From Arenicellales bacterium (GTDB lineage: Bacteria > Pseudomonadota > Gammaproteobacteria > Arenicellales > JAJDZL01): DNA of 64,000 nt. Both the position numbers and the translations under genes were made by a program. The stretch is taken from contig OX638343.1 in assembly GCA_951813075.1 (NCBI GenBank), positions 2,679,999 through 2,743,998 on the forward strand, written 5' to 3'. Below are positions 30,192 to 39,384 of this stretch, piece after piece. The stretch's first letter is position 1, and each line of letters starts with the position of its first letter. A model generated the notes under the pieces. The model was not told the origin of the DNA and searched no databases. It saw nothing but the letters and a program-made list of their open reading frames with translations.

Positions 30192-30642
30192 AGTGCAGTC
30201 CGAATTGCCAGAATTTGTGTCTCGTCCAAGAATTAGTTACCAATGTATAAGATTGAAGTTACGGAAGTTCTGAATCGACTGACCTTGCTCGTGTTTTCCT
30301 CGGGAGATTATCGATTGCTGGAAAGTCAACCGGTATAAGAGTTTGAGAATAGCGTCAAAATTTTCAGCTCAATAAAATCCCATCGAAACGACACTTCCAG
30401 CGAGTGTGCTGGGTTCGGGAACTAGCGATTTGTTCGCCACTAACACATTTTTGCACTGCGAAAACACCATCGGGTTCTCTTGATGGTTGAAAATTAACCG
30501 CTCCCGATAAATTGAACATGTAGTTGTCTCGCTGAATGAGAAAGTATCGAAAATCTCTCCAGTCGTATTGGGCCCAGAATTCGAATTTTTCAGATATATA
30601 ATCAAATTCAGTTATTTGAACGAAAAAGGAGAATGTATCAAC
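30192..30642. other. 451-base intergenic region before the binding-protein gene
   Basis: No convincing gene. It ends with a strong ribosome-binding site (AAGGAGA, 30626-30632) for the binding-protein gene at 30643. A small hairpin CCATC/GATGG occurs near 30467-30486. A/T-rich DNA at about 30595-30620 may hold the promoter, but no clear -35/-10 pair was identified. Confidence 0.4.
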
Positions 30643-31863
30643 ATGATTATGACGAAAAATTCAAAAGGGCTGATAGCGGTGGCATTGGTGTTTTGCATGT
30701 CGTCTTTTGCACAAACCGCATACAGCGCAGATTCCGTAAAAGTCGGATTTCTAGCTGGATTTACCGGTCCGATCGAAACGCTCACGCCAGGTATCGAAGG
30801 CGGTGCCAAATTAGCTGTAAGTTCTATTGCATCTCAAGGTGGATTGCTTGGAGGCATGGCGATTGAAGTGGCTTCAGGCGATACTGCTTGTGTTGATGCC
30901 AATCAGGCGACAGATTCTGCTGACCGGTTGGTGAACTCAGACGGCGTCGTCGCAATCGTCGGTGCACTCTGTTCCGGATCGACGATTGCCGCAGCTAACA
31001 ACGTTGCCATTCCTGCCGGCGTGGTGATGGTGTCGCCCGCATCAACCAGCCCGACAATTAGCGCGATGGAAGACAACGATTTGGTGTTCAGAACGGTTCC
31101 TTCAGATTCGTTTCAGGGTGAATCATTGGCGAAACTATTGCTGAGCAAAGGCATTAACAATATCGCTGTGACCTATATCAACAATGATTATGGCAAGGGA
31201 TTTGCTGATGCGTTATCAAATTCCTATACCAGCATGGGCGGTACCGTCGCCGCAAGTGAAGCCCACGAAGACGGCAAGGCGGACTACCGACCAGAAATCG
31301 GCGCTTTGGCCGCAACCGGAGCGGAGCATCTGGTTGTGCTCGGCTACGCCGATGGTGCTGGACAGACCATTATTCGGCAGGCGATCGAGAGCGGGGATTT
31401 TTCCAACTTTGTCGGTGGTGATGGAATGGCCAGTGACTCCCTGATCAATGGCGTTGGCGCAGATGCGCTTGAAGGGATGATTATCACACGACCCGGTTCG
31501 CCAGCCGGCGCCGGAATCGATCAGTTCACCGCGTTGCGCGAAGCGGCTGGGATGGCAGAAGTAGTCTATGATGCCCAGGCTTTCGATGCAATGTTTCTGC
31601 TGGCACTTGCGATGCAGCAAAAAGGGTCCGCCAGTGCTGATGGCATGCCAGCGGCTCTTCGATCCGTATCCAGCCCGCCCGGAATGGTTATCCATCCTGG
31701 AGATTGGGCGAAAGCTGTGAATGCACTAGCCGAAGGTCAGGACATCAACTACGAGGGTGCCGGTGGCAGTCTTGACTTTGATGACAATGGAGACGTTGCT
31801 GGACTGATCGTAGAAATTTCTGTTCAGGATGGACAACTCGTTGAAATCGGCGAGATCAAATAA
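30643..31863 (+). CDS. livK: Branched-chain amino acid-type ABC transporter substrate-binding protein (LivK family)
   Basis: Periplasmic binding protein of the amide/branched-chain amino acid uptake family. A signal peptide (LIAVALVFCMSSFAQTAYSA) is followed by VKVGFLAGFTGPIETLTPG, the standard start of these proteins. VAIVGALCSGSTIAAAN and VVMVSPASTSPTIS line the ligand cleft, and YGKGFADAL is conserved. Length is 406 residues. The ATG at 30643 is 10 bases after AAGGAGA; an ATG two codons later is possible. It faces the livGFHM operon, which lacks its own binding protein, so the two probably work together. The ligand is not determined by sequence. Confidence 0.87.
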   Translation: MIMTKNSKGLIAVALVFCMSSFAQTAYSADSVKVGFLAGFTGPIETLTPGIEGGAKLAVSSIASQGGLLGGMAIEVASGDTACVDANQATDSADRLVNSDGVVAIVGALCSGSTIAAANNVAIPAGVVMVSPASTSPTISAMEDNDLVFRTVPSDSFQGESLAKLLLSKGINNIAVTYINNDYGKGFADALSNSYTSMGGTVAASEAHEDGKADYRPEIGALAATGAEHLVVLGYADGAGQTIIRQAIESGDFSNFVGGDGMASDSLINGVGADALEGMIITRPGSPAGAGIDQFTALREAAGMAEVVYDAQAFDAMFLLALAMQQKGSASADGMPAALRSVSSPPGMVIHPGDWAKAVNALAEGQDINYEGAGGSLDFDDNGDVAGLIVEISVQDGQLVEIGEIK

Positions 31864-31896
31864 ATTTACGAATTTTTCAGATAAATTCAAAGTTTA

Positions 31897-31931
31897 AGGG
31901 GTGGAATCAGTTGTTCTGCCCCTCTTTTTTT
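31897..31931 (+). terminator. Rho-independent terminator after livK
   Basis: The stem AGGGGTGGAA / TTCTGCCCCT pairs over ten positions (two G-T wobbles) around the loop TCAGTTG. It is followed by C and a run of seven T. It lies 34 bases after the livK stop. Confidence 0.88.
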
Positions 31932-32069
31932 ACGCGGCAAGAATCCTGAATTAGAATTCTTGTTCGATCTGGATCAGAACAAAACAAGGTGACGAAGAAA
32001 GGTGCGCATTTGAAAGGTAGTTTGTCGTCTCGATTCCCAAGAAATCCGATACTCTGGTGACGACTGGCC

Positions 32070-33335
32070 TTAGGAAACCTTGATTCTGCGTTCTGGCAAT
32101 AGTCCCTGCGGCGCAAATCTGAGTGTCAACGTAATTGTCAGACCGATCACAAAGACCCTTGACTGAAGCGCACGGGTTGTCAGGTCAGCTGGTGGCTCCC
32201 AGCCAAACAAAAGTGAGCCATAGTGTGCCGCGTAGTCGAATACAAATAGCGTAAGCGGCTCGGACATGACCCAGATTATGTAAACTGCGATCGCTCCGAA
32301 AATTGCACCTGCATTGTTTCCGGCTCCACCGAGCAAAACCATCACCCAAATCAGGAATGTATGTTTAAGTGGCGTAAATCCGGAAGGATCGAAAATTCTG
32401 TTGAACGAGACTAGTGCGGCGCCGCCAAATCCGATCAGACCTGACCCCAGTACAAAAATTTGCAAGCGTCGAAGATTGACGTTTTTGCCCATTGCTTCCG
32501 CTGCAATATCATTGTCGCGGATCGCTCGCATCATTCTTCCCCACGGTGCTTGGTAAGCGCGTTGAAGTAAGACAAAAATTACCGCGACCAAGACTGCAGT
32601 CAAGCTGAGGTACGCCGCGCGTGCGGTGATAAATCCAAGTTCATTCGGAGTGGGTACCGGCCAAGGCAGGGGAGAGACAGTCAATGTACCGCGCGTCAGC
32701 CAATCTGCGTTTTTCAGTATGTGTTTGATAATTTCCGCAAAACCAAGCGTGGCGATAGCGAGGTAGTCGCTTCTGAGTCCCAGGCACGCTCTTCCAATCC
32801 AGTAGGCTACAAACGCAGCCGCAATTCCCCCCACAATCCAGCCGACGAAGACAGGAAGCCCCAACCCGCCGATGAATCCGGCTTCTTTTTCGATCATACG
32901 GGCAATTGGGTCCAGGTTGCTGTTGAAAATAAAAAATGCGAAAACCAAGGCGACGAGGATGAGTGCGGTTTTGACTCTCTGACTGATTCCAATCCGATGC
33001 ATCTGACTTAATCCGAACAGTACCAGCGCGATTGTCGCAACCAGCAATGCAAACAGCGCGAGTGAGCGTGGTGCATCTGACTGCCAGAAGCTGTCGTTGA
33101 TGGGGAAGCTCAGAAACATAGTGATAAATCCGCCAACTGCTACAAATCCCATGATGCCGGCGTTGAACAAACCCGCGTATCCCCATTGGATCGTCAGTCC
33201 TAGCGCGATAATCGCGAAGCACGTTGCCTCAACCAGCATCCTGAGTGTGTAGGCTTGTCCGAATATTCCAAGAATGATCATCACTACGATGCCAACGATG
33301 GCGAATAGGACAATTTCTCTGCGATACTCGGTCAC
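32070..33335 (-). CDS. livM: Branched-chain amino acid ABC transporter permease LivM
   Basis: Inner-membrane permease of a Liv-type importer. It has about ten hydrophobic segments, the conserved GLTIQWGYAGLFNAGIMGF near residue 45 and GLRSDYLAIATLGFAEI around residue 190. RAIRDNDIAAEAMGKN, the cytoplasmic loop that contacts the ATPases, is typical of LivM. At 421 residues it is longer than average, with an insert around 85-150. It is the last gene of the leftward livGFHM operon, 15 bases after livH. Its 3' end faces livK. Confidence 0.9.
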   Translation of the reverse strand: MTEYRREIVLFAIVGIVVMIILGIFGQAYTLRMLVEATCFAIIALGLTIQWGYAGLFNAGIMGFVAVGGFITMFLSFPINDSFWQSDAPRSLALFALLVATIALVLFGLSQMHRIGISQRVKTALILVALVFAFFIFNSNLDPIARMIEKEAGFIGGLGLPVFVGWIVGGIAAAFVAYWIGRACLGLRSDYLAIATLGFAEIIKHILKNADWLTRGTLTVSPLPWPVPTPNELGFITARAAYLSLTAVLVAVIFVLLQRAYQAPWGRMMRAIRDNDIAAEAMGKNVNLRRLQIFVLGSGLIGFGGAALVSFNRIFDPSGFTPLKHTFLIWVMVLLGGAGNNAGAIFGAIAVYIIWVMSEPLTLFVFDYAAHYGSLLFGWEPPADLTTRALQSRVFVIGLTITLTLRFAPQGLLPERRIKVS

Positions 33336-33350
33336 GTCAAACTCCTTGCT

Positions 33351-34355
33351 TCATGTAATCTGACCGCGGAAAATTCCGGTCGGACGCCACAGCAGGACAG
33401 CAATCAGGATCACAAACGGAACAATGAGTTTGTACTCTGTCGGGACGATAGACAGCCGTGTGGGAATTTCTATCCACGCCGGTAGAAAGTCCGCGAACGG
33501 GCGAATTAGAAGTGACCAGTTGAATACAGCCAATGCTTCCGAAAATCCAACCAGCAGTCCACCGGCGATTGCACCGTAGGGGCGGCCTACACCACCCACA
33601 ATTGCGGCGGCGAAAATTGGGAGCAGGATATTGAAACTCAAGTCGGGTTTCAGCGCCACGTCCAGTGCGAGAAGCACACCGCCCGCAGCAGCCAGAACGC
33701 CTGCAATAATCCAAGTGGCGGAAACGACCGTGTCGGTGTTGATGCCTGAAACAAGAGCGAGGTTGGCATTGTCCGCCATGGCTCGCATGGCTTTGCCCAA
33801 TCTAGTTCGTGTCAGAAACTGATGCAGGCAGAAGATGCTTACAATTGTGGTGACAAACAGCAGCACCTGTGGTTCAGTAATCACGATATTGCGTGTTGCA
33901 AGATCGAACGGAACATCGATACGAAATATATCTTTCTTCTCACTCGTAAAGAAAGTTCTGATTGATGTTCCGGCAAATAACCTGGTAATCCCCTGAAGCA
34001 TCAATGTGACTCCGAGTGAGGCTACCAGCAACAGAATCGGTTTGATATTCCGAGCTCTGAGCGGTCGATAGAACATTCGATCAAGACCAATCGCAAGCAA
34101 GGCTGTCGCTGCCGCAGCTAGCGGAAGAACGACAAATCCTGTCGGTAGTCCTGCAATCGGCCCGACACCGGAAAGAAGTGATGCAAAAATCAGTGCAAAA
34201 AACGCCCCGGTCGTCATCAAATCAGCGTGCGCAAAATGAGCAAAACGGAGGATTCCGAATATCAGTGTAATGCCGATCGCACCAAGAGCGTAGATGCAAC
34301 CAATGATCGCACCTGAGAGGACCACCTTGTTAATGAAGAAAATCAGTTCGTTCAC
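33351..34355 (-). CDS. livH: Branched-chain amino acid ABC transporter permease LivH
   Basis: Second membrane subunit of the Liv-type importer, 334 residues with about eight membrane segments. The start VVLSGAIIGCIYALGAIGITLIFG and the motif GILRFAHFAHADLM are typical of LivH. LGKAMRAMADNANLALVSGI is the ATPase-contacting loop, and AAAIVGGVGRPYGAIAGGLLVG is the C-terminal signature. It follows livF by 6 bases, so translation may be coupled. Confidence 0.91.
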   Translation of the reverse strand: MNELIFFINKVVLSGAIIGCIYALGAIGITLIFGILRFAHFAHADLMTTGAFFALIFASLLSGVGPIAGLPTGFVVLPLAAAATALLAIGLDRMFYRPLRARNIKPILLLVASLGVTLMLQGITRLFAGTSIRTFFTSEKKDIFRIDVPFDLATRNIVITEPQVLLFVTTIVSIFCLHQFLTRTRLGKAMRAMADNANLALVSGINTDTVVSATWIIAGVLAAAGGVLLALDVALKPDLSFNILLPIFAAAIVGGVGRPYGAIAGGLLVGFSEALAVFNWSLLIRPFADFLPAWIEIPTRLSIVPTEYKLIVPFVILIAVLLWRPTGIFRGQIT

Positions 34356-34361
34356 AGCGGG

Positions 34362-35066
34362 TTATCTTCCCAGAAAACTTTTTGCGACTGCGGGATTGTT
34401 CAGGAGGTTTTCACCGGTATCCGTATATAGATTTCGGCCACCAGCGAGAACGAAACCGGTATCGGCGATTTCCAGTGCGCGTCTCGCATTCTGTTCAACA
34501 ACCAGAACACCGACGTTTGAACGGGCTACTGCGATGATGCGCTCGATGATGTCGTGTACAAAAGCCGGCGATAGTCCCACGGTCGGTTCGTCAAGCAACA
34601 GCAGTCGGGGGTCGACCATCAGAGCGCGACCGATCGCAACCATCTGTCGTTGTCCACCCGACAAGTTTCCCGCGATGGAATTTCGTTTCTGTTTAAGCGG
34701 TGGAAAAAGATCGAACATTCTTTCCATTGCAGAGGTGTAGTCATCTCGTCGGATATAGGCACCCATCTCGAGATTTTCTTGAACCGTCAGGGTCTGGAAA
34801 ATATTCATTTCCTGAGGGACGTAAGCGATGCCCAGCCCCACGCGCCGGTTGGGTGGCACGTCTGAGATATTCTCTCCTTCGAGTTCAACCTTACCCTGTT
34901 GCAAACCAATCAGTCCGAAAATACTTTTTAAGACGGTTGATTTTCCTGCGCCATTTGGTCCGACGATAACACCGATTTGTCCCGCTTCGAGTTCGATGTC
35001 AACACCGTTGAGTACGGGTTCTCCCCCATACCCTGCAACCAGATTTGTTGCGTTGATCAGCATCAA
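34362..35066 (-). CDS. livF: Branched-chain amino acid ABC transporter ATP-binding protein LivF
   Basis: ATPase subunit of the importer, 234 residues as usual for LivF. Walker A is GPNGAGKSTVLKSI, the signature motif LSGGQRQMVAIGRAL, Walker B LLLLDEPTVGLSP, and the switch His lies in LVVEQNARRAL, where LivF proteins have Gln/Asn in place of His. PPNRRVGLGIAYVPQEMNIF is typical of LivF. It lies 5 bases after livG and 6 before livH. Confidence 0.92.
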   Translation of the reverse strand: MMLINATNLVAGYGGEPVLNGVDIELEAGQIGVIVGPNGAGKSTVLKSIFGLIGLQQGKVELEGENISDVPPNRRVGLGIAYVPQEMNIFQTLTVQENLEMGAYIRRDDYTSAMERMFDLFPPLKQKRNSIAGNLSGGQRQMVAIGRALMVDPRLLLLDEPTVGLSPAFVHDIIERIIAVARSNVGVLVVEQNARRALEIADTGFVLAGGRNLYTDTGENLLNNPAVAKSFLGR

Positions 35067-35071
35067 TCTCG

Positions 35072-35884
35072 TCAGACAGGGGTAGTAGAGCGTTTTCCGC
35101 CACCGAAGTAGGCTTCGACTACCAAGGGGTCGGACAGGACTTGTTCAGGCAACCCTTCGGTCACAATTTCACCTTCAATCATCACTGTCACCCGATGGCA
35201 CAATCGCGATATGAACTGCATGTTGTGCTCGATGATGAAGAAGGTTTTTCCAAATTCTTGGTTTAACTCTTCAATATGATCTGATAGTGTGTTGAGTAAC
35301 GTACGATTGACACCGGCACCAATTTCATCCAGTAAAACGACTTTTGCGTCGACCATCAGGGTACGGCCCAGCTCAAGAAGTTTTTTCTGACCGCCGGAAA
35401 GGTTTCCGGCGAGTTCATTTTTAACATGATCAAGTCCGAGAAAGCCGATGACGCTGGCAGCCTTGTCCAGTACCTCTCGCTCTTGAGATATAAACCTTCT
35501 GCGAAAGAACAGCGCGTTGACCAAATTTTCGCCAATTTGAAACGCCGGTACCATAAGCAGGTTTTCGATCGCCGTCATGCTGGAGAATTCGTGCGGTATT
35601 TGGAAGGTGCGCAAAAGACCGCGGGCGAAAAGTTCATGAGACGGCAATCCTGTGATGTCTTCGCCGCTAAGTCTAATTTCACCGGCGTCCGGGCGATGGA
35701 CCCCTGCGACAATGTTGAAAAGGGTTGATTTTCCTGCACCATTCGGACCGATCAGACCGGTAATTTTCCCAGCTTCAAGCTGGAAACTGCAATTGCTGAC
35801 TGCAGTGACCGGGCCGAATCGCTTCGTGATACCGTCAATTTCCAGAATTACTGACACAGGTGTAACGTCTGTGAACAAGGACAA
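35072..35884 (-). CDS. livG: Branched-chain amino acid ABC transporter ATP-binding protein LivG
   Basis: First gene of the operon; the second ATPase of the importer. Walker A is GPNGAGKSTLFNIVAG, signature LSGGQKKLLELGR, Walker B VVLLDEIGAGVN and H-loop FFIIEHNMQFI. The Walker B region has Ile where most LivG proteins have Pro (DEP to DEI). No ATG is available at the 5' end. The frame can begin with TTG at 35884 or with GTG at 35857 (VSVILEIDGITKRFG), and the later start is a real possibility. Confidence 0.9.
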   Translation of the reverse strand: MSLFTDVTPVSVILEIDGITKRFGPVTAVSNCSFQLEAGKITGLIGPNGAGKSTLFNIVAGVHRPDAGEIRLSGEDITGLPSHELFARGLLRTFQIPHEFSSMTAIENLLMVPAFQIGENLVNALFFRRRFISQEREVLDKAASVIGFLGLDHVKNELAGNLSGGQKKLLELGRTLMVDAKVVLLDEIGAGVNRTLLNTLSDHIEELNQEFGKTFFIIEHNMQFISRLCHRVTVMIEGEIVTEGLPEQVLSDPLVVEAYFGGGKRSTTPV

Positions 35885-36082
35885 ATCAAATTGCGAAATA
35901 GTTTACCACTACACCTCACATAAACCGAACAGTGAAGGCCTCTCACCTATAATTAGGAATAACTGAATGTTCAAGTCAATCTGAAGTCGAATTTAGATTC
36001 GTACTTTTCAAAAATGATGGATATGAGAAAAGCGTCCTTCAAATGTTAGCAAAAGACAGACCGATCAAGAGTTAATGTCAAT

Positions 36083-36679
36083 ATGAAATCAAACGTAACA
36101 GACCTGAGGCATCTGACAGCGAATCCAATTCATATCGCTGTACTATCGGATACACACGGATTGGTAGACCCGCGGATCTCCGATCTTGTTTCCAAGAGTA
36201 CGCTGGCAATTCACGCAGGTGATATCGGGTCGGCGTCAGTTCTGAATGAACTCTCACCCAAGATAGGAAAAGTGTTGGCTGTGAGAGGTAACAACGATAA
36301 CGCATCCAATTGGAATTCGAGCGAGTCATACCTGCTGGAGTTTATACCCTTGGTTCAACATATCTTGCTCACCAGTGGGACAATCTCTGTAGAGCACGGA
36401 CACACAGTCAGCAACCCCAGTCGCTACCACGAGGAGCTAAGAGCGCGTCATCCTGATAGTCGATTAGTTGTTTACGGACACACCCATCACAGGGTAATTG
36501 ATCAGGAGCAGCGACCTTGGGTGATTAACCCCGGTGCCGCGGGACGTGTTCGCAATCAAGGTGGTCCTTCGTGTCTGGTCATCGAGATATCGCAAGATGA
36601 TTGGCATGTCAATGAATTTTTTTTCCAGCCGATTCGCAATCAAACGGATCTGCACTTGAAGAAAGTTGCAAATTCGTAG
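36083..36679 (+). CDS. YfcE/MJ0936-type metallophosphoesterase
   Basis: Small calcineurin-fold phosphoesterase, probably cytosolic, hydrolysing phosphodiesters with two metal ions. The metal ligands are in order: SDTHG (about residue 22), HAGDIG, RGNNDN, VEHGH and VYGHTHHR. The N-terminus has about 15 extra residues before the fold. Length (198 residues) fits the YfcE/MJ0936 group. It stands alone between livG (divergent) and a convergent flavoprotein gene. Natural substrate unknown. Confidence 0.85.
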   Translation: MKSNVTDLRHLTANPIHIAVLSDTHGLVDPRISDLVSKSTLAIHAGDIGSASVLNELSPKIGKVLAVRGNNDNASNWNSSESYLLEFIPLVQHILLTSGTISVEHGHTVSNPSRYHEELRARHPDSRLVVYGHTHHRVIDQEQRPWVINPGAAGRVRNQGGPSCLVIEISQDDWHVNEFFFQPIRNQTDLHLKKVANS

Positions 36680-36685
36680 TCGTCC

Positions 36686-36780
36686 CACACAGTGCGTCGC
36701 TCTGTGTGATATTTGACACCTGATTCCAACTTGGAATTTGTTTGGGATTTCCAGGTATGTGGCTTCCAGATTCGGGAAGC
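36686..36780. terminator. Series of three hairpins between convergent genes
   Basis: CACACAG/CTGTGTG arms at 36686-36708, ATTCCAA-C-TTGGAAT at 36723-36737, and GCTTCC/GGAAGC at about 36761-36780 follow one another between the phosphoesterase gene and the convergent flavoprotein gene. None has a long T-tract, but their position suggests a termination or mRNA-end role. Confidence 0.4.
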
Positions 36781-36813
36781 GCTCAGCCGAGGCAGTATGA
36801 CTGGTACTAAAGG

Positions 36814-38061
36814 TCAGGCACGCGTTCCCTGAACGCGATCAAGATATGCATTCATGATCAGCGAGGGGTCATCCAGGAGCAGCTTCTTCCAGTTTCCGAG
36901 CCGGACTTTAGTTTGAATCAGACCCCGCAGTACGCCAACATGCTGTGTCAGACCGATCGCCAGAGCACCGACAAGCAGATCGTCCTGAAATTCCAATCGC
37001 AGATAACGGTTGCCAGCCGTGTCGCACACCGCCGTCCGATCACCGCCGTCTACACCGTCCCATAGTCCGAATGAACTTGTAATCAGCCCCAATGTGTTGA
37101 GAACATTCATCGACAAGCTTCCTCCATACGGAGAAGCATCGCCAGACATGTGAAAAGCGGCTACCCTCCCATGTTCACTCGCCGTCGGTTGAATAGCGTG
37201 GACTTGTTGGTCACCGGTACTTCGGTCAGGCCCTTGAGCGACATCCCCTGCCGCAAAAATATCCGGTACGTTGGTCTGCAATTGATTATTTACCAATATT
37301 CCAGCGTCAACGTCGATAGCGCTACCTTCGAGCATATGAATATTGGGTCGCACCCCTGCAGCGCACACGATATGATCGGCTGTGATGGTCGAACCATCGG
37401 CCAGTTCGATTTCGAGTTGATTGCTCTTTTCGGTGACAGCAATTACCTCCGTGCCGGTCCTGACGGTGACACCTTTGTTCTCGCACCATTGTTTGATCAT
37501 CTTACCACCTTCATGATCCATCATTCTGGCGAGCATATGGTCGGCGAGTTCGACTACAGTCAGATCAAGTTTCATCGAAACCAGTGCCTGCAGCACGATG
37601 CAGCCGATAAAACCTGCGCCGAGCAGTACGACGCGGTCACGGGCTCGAATCTCGCTCAGCATTCTGTGAGCATCATCCAAAGTCCAGCAGTTGTGGACGC
37701 GAGGTGAATCCATTCCACTAATGGGTGGACGTATTGCGCTGGACCCGGTTGCGAGCAGTAGCCGGTCGTAGTGAAGATCAGGTCCTTTTTCAAGTGTGAC
37801 CGTCTTTTCGCGGGTGTTGATACGGTTTACTGTGTTCAGACGAATCTCGATTTCAAGTTTATCGAAATGATTGGCGTCAATACGAAGGTAAGTTCCATTT
37901 TCTTCGACATCGCCCGCTAGCAAGTAAGGAATGGCCATGCGGGAATACGCCGGATAAGGTTCTTTTGCTACGATGATGATAGAGTCATTACGTGATTTTT
38001 TTCGCAAGGTCTCCGCGGCAATAACACCAGCTGGCCCAGCTCCGACAATGACGTGCTGCAA
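36814..38061 (-). CDS. NAD(P)/FAD-dependent pyridine nucleotide-disulfide-type oxidoreductase
   Basis: Cytosolic flavoprotein of 415 residues, probably passing electrons between NAD(P)H and the adjacent ferredoxin. The N-terminal FAD fingerprint is VIVGAGPAGVIAAETL. The NAD-binding motif is VVLLGAGFIGCIVL, and the second FAD motif is IFAAGDVAQGPD. There is no redox disulfide, as in the nitrite-reductase/rubredoxin-reductase-like group. The start is TTG at 38061: MQHVIVGAGPAG begins there and GAGG lies upstream, while no ATG fits. It follows a four-cluster ferredoxin gene by 39 bases, a pairing known next to tungsten aldehyde:ferredoxin oxidoreductases, but no such gene is present. Confidence 0.8.
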   Translation of the reverse strand: MQHVIVGAGPAGVIAAETLRKKSRNDSIIIVAKEPYPAYSRMAIPYLLAGDVEENGTYLRIDANHFDKLEIEIRLNTVNRINTREKTVTLEKGPDLHYDRLLLATGSSAIRPPISGMDSPRVHNCWTLDDAHRMLSEIRARDRVVLLGAGFIGCIVLQALVSMKLDLTVVELADHMLARMMDHEGGKMIKQWCENKGVTVRTGTEVIAVTEKSNQLEIELADGSTITADHIVCAAGVRPNIHMLEGSAIDVDAGILVNNQLQTNVPDIFAAGDVAQGPDRSTGDQQVHAIQPTASEHGRVAAFHMSGDASPYGGSLSMNVLNTLGLITSSFGLWDGVDGGDRTAVCDTAGNRYLRLEFQDDLLVGALAIGLTQHVGVLRGLIQTKVRLGNWKKLLLDDPSLIMNAYLDRVQGTRA

Positions 38062-38100
38062 TTGTAATTTCCTCGCTACGTGACGCGGATGTCCGTCGGT

Positions 38101-38562
38101 TCAGCTGTGCTGTTCTACCGCGGAATCGCGCATTCGCAAATAACCGGTCCAATCCGAGTCAACATACACGATTGCACCTGTTGGGCAGGCTTCTGCACAC
38201 TGAGGTTCGCCACCGCATAGGTCGCATTTGATGACCTTGCCTGAATCAGAATTGTAGTTGACCGTTCCAAACGGACAGGCGATGGTGCAAACTTTGCAGC
38301 CGACGCAGATGGATTCGTTGACTTCCTTCGCTCCGGTTTCCTCGTTGATCGTGATGGCTTCGACCGGACAGGCATGCAAGCACCAAGCCTCCTCACACTG
38401 CGTACAAGTGTAGGGGATCGCCTTACGACCATGTTCGAATTCGAAAATCTTGATTCGGGATTTTGCTGGATTGAAAACACCCTCGTTTTCGAAAGAGCAT
38501 GCCAGTTCACACTGCAGGCAACTGGTACACTTGGCTGGATCAATCAATAGCGACTTGTGCAT
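38101..38562 (-). CDS. Four-cluster 4Fe-4S ferredoxin-type electron-transfer protein
   Basis: Cytosolic iron-sulfur protein of 153 residues resembling HycB/DmsB/AorB-type subunits. Cysteine clusters are seen at CTSCLQCELAC, CTQCEEAWCLHACP, CVGCKVCTIACP and CDLCGGEPQCAEACP, enough for four [4Fe-4S] centres. It lies directly upstream of a flavoprotein oxidoreductase on the same strand. Together they look like the electron-transfer module of an aldehyde or formate-type oxidoreductase. The catalytic subunit may be elsewhere or lost. The region upstream is 1.2 kb of decayed DNA. Confidence 0.84.
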   Translation of the reverse strand: MHKSLLIDPAKCTSCLQCELACSFENEGVFNPAKSRIKIFEFEHGRKAIPYTCTQCEEAWCLHACPVEAITINEETGAKEVNESICVGCKVCTIACPFGTVNYNSDSGKVIKCDLCGGEPQCAEACPTGAIVYVDSDWTGYLRMRDSAVEQHS

Positions 38563-38785
38563 TGTGCAGTTCTCTCCTCTTGCAGCAATATTATTGTGAA
38601 CCGAATTAATATTGATTCAAATTATCGGTTTGGAGATTTTATCAGAATTCACAATACCCATGCATGCAAACAGAATGCATGATGGAAAAGAAAAATTTTC
38701 CTAATTGCCGCTTATCATAAGCCAAGTTTTAAGAGTTTTTCAGACATGAGCGGTGTACTCAAGGCGACATATGCGAGTCTTTGAA

Positions 38786-39384
38786 TCATGTCCGGCAAGC
38801 TGTATCGATTGCGAGTAATATCGGGACAACGATGGTCCTCGGCACTACATGCACACATTGCCGGTCAGCTGCGGACCTTGCGCCTGAACCGTAACCGGAA
38901 TGACGAACCTACCGAATCTGTTCTCGAATTCGTACCACAATGGCAATGTCCTTGATATAAGCAGTCGCACCTTTGGAATTAGGTTCGAACAGGGAGCGTA
39001 TTCAGCGCAAATCGATACGGTAATCGGTGGATATAATACGTGTGTTTCTATCAAGACATTAAGACCTTTATTATGATGGGGTTGTCCAGCTCCTAAAGGT
39101 ATCGAATTTACCGAGAGAACCGCGATCTTTGATGAACGGCTGGTAATGTTCAACTTGATTCAGTGGCGCGGCGAATACGCGCAAGAGTTGTCCAGCGACA
39201 TGCAACTACGAATTGGTTTTGTGCGTGTCATCGCTACTGCCGTGGATATACCGGTGATGGACGAACGAATTCTGCATTTGACAGATCAAGCCTTCAGGAT
39301 ACACTCCTGGAGTTTCAGGGAAGGCTTCACAAGACCATTTTGCTTGTGAGTCACAACATTGATCAATCAAACATACCACTATAG
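38786..39384 (+). pseudogene. Decayed ABC transporter ATPase (nitrate/taurine/sulfonate/betaine type)
   Basis: Remnants of an ABC ATPase remain in two forward frames. In one, AQELSSDMQLRIGFVRVIAT then DIPVMDE aligns with the signature motif LSGGMxQRVxxARAL and Walker B LLMDE. Near 39265 the frame shifts, and RSSLQDTLLEFQGRLHKT then ILLVSHNIDQS aligns with the D-loop to H-loop part (KTILxVTHDIDEA). A weak Walker-A-like SGKLYRLRVISG lies near 38805, at the right distance. The Gly-Gly of the signature motif is lost (SSD) and stops interrupt the region. No permease or binding-protein gene accompanies it. The 39120-39384 part is convincing; the left boundary is a guess. Confidence 0.65.

Noticed and set aside
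38845..39153. Reverse frame of 102 codons in the ABC ATPase relic
   Set aside because: Not recognised, and it lies antisense to the degraded ATPase, which explains the interval better.
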